A model generated the notes under the pieces. The model searched no databases, was not told the DNA's origin, and saw only the letters and a list, made by a program, of their open reading frames with translations. DNA of 6,089 bases from Verrucomicrobiota bacterium. Its GTDB lineage: Bacteria > Verrucomicrobiota > Verrucomicrobiia > Verrucomicrobiales > Verrucomicrobiaceae. Made by a program: the position numbers and the translations under genes. How positions within the stretch are numbered: the stretch's first letter is position 1; each line of letters starts with the position of its first letter. The stretch spans positions 1-6,089 of the forward strand of contig JAEYUU010000411.1 in NCBI GenBank assembly GCA_023429545.1, read 5' to 3'. Shown here one piece after another: positions 1 through 6,089 of the stretch.

Positions 1-944
1 GCATTGTTATGCGTAATGATGGTGGTGCCGTCCTTGCCGGTGGCGCTCGAAATGGCCGTGGCCACGGCGTCTTTGCCATCATCTCCATCGGTCAGCACCT
101 GCACCCGGATTTCGGGGTCCGAGCTGACCTTGTCCTGAAGGTGGAGGACGCCCTGTTTCTTCTTCGCCGCTTCCTGCATGCGGGCGGTGAAGCGCTCGAT
201 TTCGCGGCGCATTTCCTCCGCATTCCCATGAAGTTTTTGCATTCTTTCCTGGAACTCGCGAAGCTCACTCTCGTAAGCCTCCGGGTTGTGCGCGGGAACC
301 GTCCAGCGAACGTCGCCGGAACCGGGAGGCAGCATCGGCGGAGGATGCGGCGCCCACCCCCGGTGCGGTGCGTCTTGCAAGTATCGAGATTCCTCCTCGT
401 GTGCCAGGATCTCGCCCAGCTTGACGGTCAGGATTTCGCTCTTGCCCTTGCGGAACAGCGTGAGCTTCACCTCAGAGCCAATGCCGGCCTGGCGCACCAG
501 GGCCAGCAGTTGCGGCTCATTCACCAGAAGCTGATCGTTAAAGTAATGGAGCACATCATGCTGCATCACACCCGCCTTGGCGGCAGGGCTGTCGTCCATG
601 ACGGCGCGCACCAGAACACCGATGCTATCCGGCAGGCCAAGCTGCGACCCAAGCGATTCATCCACCGGGCCGAGCACCACGCCGAGGAAGGGGATCTTCA
701 CGCCAGGCTTCTGCGTCTTCGTGAAGAGCATCTTGTCCCGCAGCTTCAGCGTGGTCGGGCGCTCCGGGATCTCGCGCGTCTTTGTTTCGAGGCGCTTCTC
801 CATCTTGTACTCCTTCTCTCTCTTTTCCTGCTTCCCTGGGGCAGCCCCCTCCTGGTCCTGGGCCCGAAGATTCACACCTGGGGCAAGGCACGCAGAAAGC
901 AGGCAGGCACCCAGCAGCAATCGATTCAATGGTTTCAGTTTCAT
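1..944 (-). CDS. Exported PDZ-domain protein with coiled-coil region, 3'-partial
   Basis: From ATG at 942-944 the minus strand reads 314 codons with no stop and runs off the window. MKLKPLNRLLLGACLLSACLAP is an export signal. LSAC at 16-19 fits a lipobox (Cys19 lipidated); cleavage after LRA (about 28) by ordinary signal peptidase is the alternative. A charged Lys/Glu-rich stretch follows (about 38-62). One PDZ domain spans about 84-178: the peptide-binding loop is FLGVVLG (86-92), with SPAAKAGVMQHDVLHYF (119-135) and a closing strand KSEILTVKLGE. It resembles HtrA/Deg-type PDZ domains, but there is no protease domain before it, and none is visible after it. A Pro-rich linker (199-208) leads to a probable coiled coil (about 222-263, Glu/Arg/Gln/Met-rich), then a Gly/Asp/Thr-rich tail. 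It lies 41 bases after the anti-sigma gene with no terminator seen, so it is probably the third gene of that operon. It may sense or scaffold envelope proteins; this is inference. No good Shine-Dalgarno site precedes it. Confidence 0.9.
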   Translation of the reverse strand, partial: MKLKPLNRLLLGACLLSACLAPGVNLRAQDQEGAAPGKQEKREKEYKMEKRLETKTREIPERPTTLKLRDKMLFTKTQKPGVKIPFLGVVLGPVDESLGSQLGLPDSIGVLVRAVMDDSPAAKAGVMQHDVLHYFNDQLLVNEPQLLALVRQAGIGSEVKLTLFRKGKSEILTVKLGEILAHEEESRYLQDAPHRGWAPHPPPMLPPGSGDVRWTVPAHNPEAYESELREFQERMQKLHGNAEEMRREIERFTARMQEAAKKKQGVLHLQDKVSSDPEIRVQVLTDGDDGKDAVATAISSATGKDGTTIITHNN

Positions 945-985
945 GGTAGTGGTTGGGTTTGAAGTTTCAGATGTCGGGCTTGTCC

Positions 986-1468
986 CTAGTGAAGTTGCAC
1001 GGGCACGTACATGACCTCCTGGCGCGGCACCTCCACCTGCACGATTCCGGCATTCTGCGGATCTGCCCAGGCCTGATGCTCCACCGCCGTCCGCCGGAGC
1101 CGGAGCATTGGCTGACCATTCGCATCGAAATGGACGCCCTCGTCCTGCCAGGCGAGCGCCTCATCACTGGCAAGCACCTTCTGCAGCGGGGGGGCAGCCG
1201 TGGCTACTGCCGAAGCTACAGCAGTGCCTTCGGGAACCTTGGGAGAAACCGGTGGCCGGGCTGCGAGTGTGATCGCAACCGCCGCCGCAGCGCCCAAGCC
1301 TGACCAAAGCAAACGATCCAACCAGAGCCAGAGAGATGAGGGACGAGGAGGTGCCGGCGCCTCCGGTTGCGGCAGACCCAAGCTGGCGGCTACGCCCTGC
1401 CCCAGTGCGGACGAGGGGGGTACGGGCGCAAAACGACGAAGAGCGGTTTCAAATTCAGACTCGTTCAT
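986..1468 (-). CDS. Putative single-pass anti-sigma factor (cysteine-free)
   Basis: 160 residues. The N-terminal part (1-46) begins MNESEFETALRRFAPVPPSS and is short and proline-rich. One membrane segment lies at about 47-70 (Trp/Leu-rich start, then GLGAAAAVAITLAA). An Ala/Pro/Val-rich stretch follows to about 95, then a compact C-terminal part (100-160) ending QVEVPRQEVMYVPVQLH, predicted outside the membrane. The role is inferred from position and shape: it starts inside the end of the sigma gene, and ECF anti-sigma factors are typically cotranscribed single-pass proteins. There are no cysteines, so it cannot be a classical zinc-binding (HxxxCxxC) anti-sigma. The cytoplasmic part is very short for a sigma-sequestering domain. 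ATG at 1468 is chosen because it gives a full N-terminus and has a GGAAG six bases upstream. Alternative: a membrane protein of another role coupled to sigma. I do not recognise a named family. Confidence 0.75.
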   Translation of the reverse strand: MNESEFETALRRFAPVPPSSALGQGVAASLGLPQPEAPAPPRPSSLWLWLDRLLWSGLGAAAAVAITLAARPPVSPKVPEGTAVASAVATAAPPLQKVLASDEALAWQDEGVHFDANGQPMLRLRRTAVEHQAWADPQNAGIVQVEVPRQEVMYVPVQLH

Positions 1469-2003
1469 GGCAGTCTTCCGGCAGGATTTTTTTCAGGCTG
1501 GCCAGCGCATAACGATAGCGCGCGGCCACAGTGTTCGGGTTCTCTTCAAGGGTTTGTGCGATCTGGGCGAAGGTCATATCCGCCCAGATCTTGAGCAGGA
1601 GCACTTCGCGCTGCTCCTCCGCAAGTCGCTGCACGGCCTGCTGGAGCAGGTGCGCCCGCTCGTGCTCCTCCATGGTGGGGGCGTCCCACCAGCGATCTTC
1701 CAGGTCACGGCCGGCATCCGACTCACGCCGCGCGGCGCGTTGCTGCGACTTGAGCAGATCCAGAGCCGCACACCGCACGGTGGCATAGAGAAGGGGCGCA
1801 TCCGCGGTTGTGGGAAGCGGGCGGTGCTTCCAGAACTTCACAAACCCTGCCTGCACCGCATCTTCTGCATCCGCACGGCGGGGCAGCCACTGGCGCACAT
1901 AGAGGAGCAGCCGGCTGGCATGCAACTCATACCACGAGCGCCATGAACCGGCGGAGTGGTTCTGGCCGGGGCTGCTGCCGTTGCCGGATGGGAGGAATGC
2001 CAT
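1455..2003 (-). CDS. ECF-type RNA polymerase sigma factor
   Basis: 182 residues, the usual ECF size. Region 2 spans about 25-94: core-binding helix DAEDAVQAGFVKFWKH (45-60) and the -10-recognition segment LLYATVRCAALDLLKSQQRA (71-90). Region 4 spans about 118-174: QRLAEEQREVLLLKIW, then a helix-turn-helix TFAQIAQTLEENPNTVAARY and a basic end ALASLKKIL. There is no region 1.1 or 3, as expected for ECF factors. It should direct RNA polymerase to a small regulon, held in check by the product of the next gene, which it overlaps by 14 bases. The Met at 2003 is the only in-frame ATG ahead of region 2. No Shine-Dalgarno site is seen before it. The frame is also open for 15 codons upstream, back to the TAG of the large gene. 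No C-terminal extension is present. The ECF subgroup cannot be named without a profile search. Confidence 0.95.
   Translation of the reverse strand: MAFLPSGNGSSPGQNHSAGSWRSWYELHASRLLLYVRQWLPRRADAEDAVQAGFVKFWKHRPLPTTADAPLLYATVRCAALDLLKSQQRAARRESDAGRDLEDRWWDAPTMEEHERAHLLQQAVQRLAEEQREVLLLKIWADMTFAQIAQTLEENPNTVAARYRYALASLKKILPEDCHERV
1475..1479 (-). promoter_or_regulatory. Weak Shine-Dalgarno-like site for the anti-sigma gene
   Basis: The minus strand reads GGAAG, then six bases, then the ATG at 1468. This is one mismatch from GGAGG at an acceptable spacing, and it lies inside the sigma coding region. It supports the chosen start and fits re-initiation by ribosomes finishing the sigma gene 14 bases further on. 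The other two visible starts (2003 and 944) have no comparable site. Confidence 0.45.
1487..1493 (-). other. A7 homopolymer run near the 3' end of the sigma gene
   Basis: The minus strand has seven A in a row, read as AAA AAA A(TC) in the sigma frame (Lys-Lys-Ile, residues 171-173). Loss of one A, or a +1 shift here, moves reading into the anti-sigma frame. That frame has no stop between the run and the anti-sigma ATG at 1468. The run and its frame relation are seen directly; any slippage is inference. Confidence 0.6.
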
Positions 2004-2048
2004 GCATCTGAGACAACGACGCAGGGCGGTGCGCTTGTGTGAGGATCC

Positions 2049-5000
2049 CTATTTTTTCTCCAGCTTTAAATAATCGATGCCCACCATGAATCTCTGCAGG
2101 GCTTCGGGGTTGGCGCCGACGATCTTGATGGTGAGCTTGTTCTCGCCGGCGGGGAGATCGTAGGTGCCCCAGTCGAGCTCTCCGGTATGGATGACGCCGG
2201 GGGTGTTGTAGAGATCCATCTTCGCTGCGACGATCGGGGTCTCATTGATGGTGGCTTCGATCATGCCGTAGTCGCGTGCCTTGGTGAGCGCGAGCTTAAG
2301 TGAGTACTTGCCGGTTTTCTCCACGGGGAGTGAGAGAGTGATCGTGTCGCCGGGCTTGGCGCCAGTCCACCACAGATGCCGTCCGCCGCTCCAATGCGGG
2401 CCAAAGCCACCCATGGCCTGTGGCTTGGCACTGCCTGCACTGTTGCTGAGTACCTTGAGCGACTCTCCTTCAATGGCGCCTTCCACGCTGCGGGCACTGC
2501 TGCTTGCGGATACGGGTGTTGCAGGCTTGGAGACGTTGCTCTGGAGGTAGGCGACAAGGTTGATGACCATCTCCGGAGGCAGCGCCTCGAACTGGCCTTC
2601 CGGCATGGTGCTGTACTTCGAGATTTCGCGCTTGGCCACTTCTGCCTTGGTCAGCGTGAACTCCACTCCGCCGGGCATGACCATACGATAGGCGTCGGCC
2701 GACTCTTCCTTCACGATACCGCTGAGCACGCGGCCATCCTTCATGGAGAAGAGATTGAGCTGGTACGCCTTTCCGATGACGGCATTGGGATCGAGCACGT
2801 TCTCCAGCAGGTAGTCAATGTTGCCCCGATTCGACCCCGTGAGATCGGGGCCAACGCTGGCGCCCTCGCCCAGGAGCTTGTGACACGTGCCACAAGTGCT
2901 GGCGTAGACCAGCTTGCCATTGACAAGGTCGGCACCCTTGAGCTTGTCCGCCGTGAGCATGGTTTTGAACTTAGCCATGCGCTGCGGCAGATCCGCCTTG
3001 GACTGGTTCACGGTGCCCCACACCTGAGCGATGAGGGTCTCCACGTTTTTATCCTTGAGGGTCTGAAGCTGCCGGATGAGGAAGGGCGTGAGCGCATCGC
3101 GCGCAACAGTCTTGCTTTCCACCGCCTTGAGCAGTGCTACGGCGCCTTCCCGGGTGGAGGCGAGCACGGAGATGGCATCACTCTTCTCTTCGTTCGTCAG
3201 TGATGCATAGGCTCCAATCAGTACGGGTGCATTGCCTTCATCAGGAAGACCAGCAAGCGCCTGGATGGCCTTGCGGCGTAGTGGCGATGCAGGACCGGCG
3301 ATGATCTGCTGACCGGCTTTCGCCGAAGCGGCATCACGCACTTGCAGCAGGACACGCAAGGCCACCTCGCGCTTTTGTGGTGGGACCGAAGCATTCGCCA
3401 GTTCTTCACGGAAGGCCTTGATGGCATTGGCGTCTCCAAAGAGTGCGGAGAGTTCATCCACCGCAGCAGCATCCACGGAGCGGAGAGAAACCGAAGTCGC
3501 AGCCCAGTTCTGCGGCATGGAGATTTTGCCCGACGTGCGCGCCGCATCGACGAGCATCGCGAGCGTCTTCTTCTGCTGGGCGGCATCCTTCATTGCGACA
3601 ATGGCTGATATGAGCGCTTCGCGACCAGTGGGCTCTGACGAAAGGCGCCGATAGATGAAGCCGGTGACCTTGTCCATCTGGCTCACACTCGCGAGTGCGA
3701 TGCCCTTGGCTGGGTCTTCAGCCACGAGTGGCTCGATGCCATACCACAGGAGCAGCGGGATCATGGGATCGGCAGCATCTTCCTTGCGCGAAATGAGGCC
3801 CTTGGCGATGTCACCACGCTGGGCTAGCGGCAGGCGCTGGAGGAGTGAGGCAAGTTCGCGGCGGACGACGGGCGACTTGTCGCCCTTTGCAGCCGTAACG
3901 AGATGCGCCAAAGATTCGCTGGTAATCTTTTTTCCGCGGAGCTTGCGGATCGCGCTGGCCATGTAGTGTTCGTTGCCCGGCACGGATGAAATCGCACTCG
4001 CAATCTCATCGGGTTCAATCCATCCGATGCAGTTCAAAGTCCAGGCAGCCTTGAGCCAGGTGTCCCACTTTGTTCGCGTCCCGGCCGGGACTTTTTCAGA
4101 CAGGTCAAAACTCAAGTTTCTGACAACCAGCGGAGCCCCGTTTTCGTCCTTTTTCAACACTCCCGCCGCCGCCCGCTCCATGAGAATGCGGCGAGCCATG
4201 CGCTCGAACCATCCGTTCGTGCTCTCTACCGCCATCTTGGCGAGTTCTACATCACTCAACTTCGCCAGGTCACCTTTCCACGGTTTGTGGGTGTCATATA
4301 CGATCCGGTAGATGCGCCCATTGCTGCGATCCCACGCCTGCACATCGCGGTGATGGCAGGTTTGCTTGTCCGCCCAGTCGCTGATGTACAAGGCGCCGTC
4401 GGGCCCGACCTTCTGCGTCACGCTGATGAAGGAGTGGTCGTTGCTGCGCAGGAAGTCAGCGCGATGCTGCCCCACGTAGGAACTGGCAACCGGGTCCGCA
4501 TGATCCTGCACGAGACGATGACCATGCAGGTTGCTGAAGAGCAGCTCGCCGCGGTATTCGACGGGGAAGTTGTCGCCATTGTAGATCGCGAGACCGCAGT
4601 GCGCATGACCACCTCCTGCCTGGTCGGTGTTGTTGCTTACCGGCAGATTCACCTGACCGGCCCGTGGTCCCCAGTGGGCGTTCTCACCCACGGAGCCAGC
4701 GTAGTGCACGTGATCCGCCATGGTCTTGATGTCTTCATAGGTGTGCGGATTGAAGTGCTGGCCCGCCTGGCGGTGATAACGTCCGCCGGGCACGATGTGA
4801 TAGAGATGCTGGATGACGCAGGCGGTCACGAAGAACTCGCCCTGCTCGTTATAATCAAGGCCCCAAGGATTGCTGGTGCCGTGGGCGAAGACCTCGAACT
4901 CATGCTTCACGGGATGATAGCGCCAAACGCAGCAGTTCAGCGGGACGCGCTGTTCATCAGGCGTGCCTGGCTTGCCCACGCGTGAATGCGTGAAGACGCC

Positions 5001-6089
5001 CTGACATCCATACAGCCAGCCATCCGGTCCCCAGATGAAGCTGTTGAGCGTCTCATGCGTGTCCTGATAGCCCCATCCATCCAACAGCACCTGCGCAGCG
5101 CCGTCCGGCTTGTCGTCACGATCCTTGTCTGGAATGAAAAGAAAATTCGGCGCGGAACCGATCCACACTCCACCGAAGCCGACCTCGATGCCTGACACGA
5201 GGTTGAGCTTGTCCATGAATACTTTCCGCGTCTCGAAGCTGCCATTGCCGTCTTCATCCGCGAAGATGAGGATGCGATCCTTCCCCTCCCCTTCCGGCGC
5301 CCGCTGCGGATAGGTGTTCCCTTCCACGACCCAGAGGCGGCCGCGCTCGTCCCAGCACATGGCGATGGGCTGCACGAGATCCGGCTCAGCAGTCACGAGC
5401 TCTGCCTTGAATCCAGCAGGGAGCGTCATGGCTTTCACTGCCTCCTGCGGAGTCAAGCCCCCGGCATACTTCGAAGAAGGGATGGAATCCAGACCATAGA
5501 ACTTGCGTGGCTGGAACTGCGCAAAGCGCTCGGCACTGACCTCCTCGCGACGCTGCAGGAGAACGCGGCAGCCGTACTTGCTGCCGATCACCACATCCAG
5601 CAGGCCATCGCCATCGATGTCTCCCGTGGTGAGTTGCGTGCCCACACCTGTGTCGCCATCGATCATGTGCGGCACAAACTCGACCTTGCCATCCTTACCC
5701 CGCTTCGTCTGGAACCAGTAGAGCACTCTCGGATCGCGCTCGTTGGGATCGTGTCCGTTGTGCGCCCAGTAGCGCTTGCCGGTGATGAGGTCCTTGATGC
5801 CATCGCCATCCACGTCCTGCAGCGCAAGCGCATGCGGCTGGCTGAAGCGCACACCGTAGTCATTCTCCCAGGGTTGAGCGCCTACGATGGTGTGCTTCTC
5901 CCAACTCGCACCATCCTGCCCGCCCTTGTTCTCAAACCAAGCCACCCCATACTGATGCGCGTTCAGAGAGGTGATGATGTCATTGCGGCTGTCGCCATTG
6001 AAATCATAAGCAAACATCTGCGCACCACCGCCACCGGTGAGATTGAAGGTGTGCGGCTTCCATGCATTGCCAGAAGCAGGAGCCTCCCA
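2049..6089 (-). CDS. Multidomain PVC-type heme-binding dehydrogenase-like protein, 5'-partial
   Basis: 1346 residues are visible (numbered here from the window edge). The frame stays open to the edge, so the Met at 6017 is internal and the real start and signal peptide lie outside. Domains in order: FG-GAP/VCBS-like repeats (about 20-180) with DFNGDSRND, DVDGDGIKD and DIDGDGLLD calcium-loop motifs; a PVC 'membrane-bound dehydrogenase' propeller related to soluble glucose/sorbosone dehydrogenases (about 217-602; LWVVEGNTYPQ, a His-rich stretch and SNLHGHRL); a helical HEAT-like region (about 615-1040); a PVC-type heme domain (about 1053-1186) with CGTCHK at 1066-1071 and a likely distal heme ligand Met1162 in STMPEG; a Ser/Ala-rich linker; and a C-terminal beta-sandwich-like region (about 1200-1346, WSGGRHLWWTG, ending GIDYLKLEKK) resembling carbohydrate-binding domains. 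By family, it probably acts outside the cytoplasm, oxidising a sugar-like substrate and passing electrons to heme c. The substrate is unknown. It ends with TAG 45 bases before the sigma gene. Domain identity is confident; the function is inferred. Confidence 0.93.
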   Translation of the reverse strand, partial: WEAPASGNAWKPHTFNLTGGGGAQMFAYDFNGDSRNDIITSLNAHQYGVAWFENKGGQDGASWEKHTIVGAQPWENDYGVRFSQPHALALQDVDGDGIKDLITGKRYWAHNGHDPNERDPRVLYWFQTKRGKDGKVEFVPHMIDGDTGVGTQLTTGDIDGDGLLDVVIGSKYGCRVLLQRREEVSAERFAQFQPRKFYGLDSIPSSKYAGGLTPQEAVKAMTLPAGFKAELVTAEPDLVQPIAMCWDERGRLWVVEGNTYPQRAPEGEGKDRILIFADEDGNGSFETRKVFMDKLNLVSGIEVGFGGVWIGSAPNFLFIPDKDRDDKPDGAAQVLLDGWGYQDTHETLNSFIWGPDGWLYGCQGVFTHSRVGKPGTPDEQRVPLNCCVWRYHPVKHEFEVFAHGTSNPWGLDYNEQGEFFVTACVIQHLYHIVPGGRYHRQAGQHFNPHTYEDIKTMADHVHYAGSVGENAHWGPRAGQVNLPVSNNTDQAGGGHAHCGLAIYNGDNFPVEYRGELLFSNLHGHRLVQDHADPVASSYVGQHRADFLRSNDHSFISVTQKVGPDGALYISDWADKQTCHHRDVQAWDRSNGRIYRIVYDTHKPWKGDLAKLSDVELAKMAVESTNGWFERMARRILMERAAAGVLKKDENGAPLVVRNLSFDLSEKVPAGTRTKWDTWLKAAWTLNCIGWIEPDEIASAISSVPGNEHYMASAIRKLRGKKITSESLAHLVTAAKGDKSPVVRRELASLLQRLPLAQRGDIAKGLISRKEDAADPMIPLLLWYGIEPLVAEDPAKGIALASVSQMDKVTGFIYRRLSSEPTGREALISAIVAMKDAAQQKKTLAMLVDAARTSGKISMPQNWAATSVSLRSVDAAAVDELSALFGDANAIKAFREELANASVPPQKREVALRVLLQVRDAASAKAGQQIIAGPASPLRRKAIQALAGLPDEGNAPVLIGAYASLTNEEKSDAISVLASTREGAVALLKAVESKTVARDALTPFLIRQLQTLKDKNVETLIAQVWGTVNQSKADLPQRMAKFKTMLTADKLKGADLVNGKLVYASTCGTCHKLLGEGASVGPDLTGSNRGNIDYLLENVLDPNAVIGKAYQLNLFSMKDGRVLSGIVKEESADAYRMVMPGGVEFTLTKAEVAKREISKYSTMPEGQFEALPPEMVINLVAYLQSNVSKPATPVSASSSARSVEGAIEGESLKVLSNSAGSAKPQAMGGFGPHWSGGRHLWWTGAKPGDTITLSLPVEKTGKYSLKLALTKARDYGMIEATINETPIVAAKMDLYNTPGVIHTGELDWGTYDLPAGENKLTIKIVGANPEALQRFMVGIDYLKLEKK

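Noticed and set aside
9..962. Plus-strand open frame of 317 codons
   Set aside because: It is antisense to the PDZ gene. Its product is rich in Leu, Arg and His with no recognisable domain, as expected for the reverse of a GC-rich gene.
945..985. Possible hairpin TGAA-GT-TTCA between the anti-sigma and PDZ genes
   Set aside because: The arms are only four bases and no T run follows. It is too weak for a terminator.
1200..1946. Plus-strand open frame of 248 codons across the sigma/anti-sigma genes
   Set aside because: Both minus-strand genes here are clearly real (sigma regions 2 and 4, membrane segment). The plus frame spans both and shows no domain.
2052..2100. AT-rich patch TTATTTAAA at the end of the large gene as a promoter for sigma
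   Set aside because: No matching -35 element at a proper spacing was found, and the bases encode the conserved-looking C-terminal YLKLE.
2376..3203. Plus-strand open frame of 275 codons
   Set aside because: It lies opposite the heme-binding and C-terminal domains of the large gene, and its product shows no family features.
4287..4985. Plus-strand open frame of 232 codons
   Set aside because: It lies opposite the conserved dehydrogenase propeller. Codon bias of the minus gene explains the lack of stops.
6015..6017. ATG at 6017 as the start of the large protein
   Set aside because: The frame continues open for 24 more codons to the window edge and reads as part of an FG-GAP-like repeat, and no signal peptide follows this ATG. 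It is an internal Met.

Overview
The window carries four genes, all on the minus strand, tightly packed and GC-rich. Read in transcription order (high to low coordinates) they are: a very large multidomain c-type cytochrome/dehydrogenase-like protein (2049-6089, cut at its 5' end by the window edge); an ECF sigma factor (1455-2003); a small single-pass membrane protein that looks like its anti-sigma factor (986-1468); and an exported PDZ-domain protein (1-944, cut at its 3' end by the other window edge). There is no RNA gene, mobile element, CRISPR array or stretch over 45 bases without a gene. The plus-strand open frames are antisense shadows of these genes.

The organism is most likely a member of Verrucomicrobiota (or more broadly the Planctomycetes-Verrucomicrobia-Chlamydiae group). 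The main reason is the large protein: it joins the 'membrane-bound dehydrogenase' beta-propeller domain to the 'Pirellula/Verrucomicrobium-type' heme-binding domain, a pairing greatly expanded in that group. The sigma factor's NTVAARYRYAL ending and the near absence of Shine-Dalgarno sites fit too. The genus cannot be set from the sequence alone.

Layout: 2049-6089 encodes, in order, FG-GAP/VCBS-type repeats, a dehydrogenase-like propeller, an alpha-helical HEAT-like region, a CGTCH cytochrome c module and a C-terminal beta-rich, carbohydrate-binding-like domain. Only 45 bases follow before the sigma gene, which is in the same reading frame as the large gene, with a single TAG between. The sigma and anti-sigma genes overlap by 14 bases. 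The PDZ gene follows after 41 bases.

Working model (inference): the sigma factor, the cysteine-free membrane anti-sigma and the exported PDZ protein form a three-part envelope-signalling cassette. It may be cotranscribed with, or regulate, the large oxidative, possibly carbohydrate-binding protein upstream. Nothing in the sequence proves the regulatory link. The most unusual features are the cassette itself, the domain combination in the large protein, and an A7 run at the end of the sigma gene where loss of one base would fuse sigma to anti-sigma in frame.
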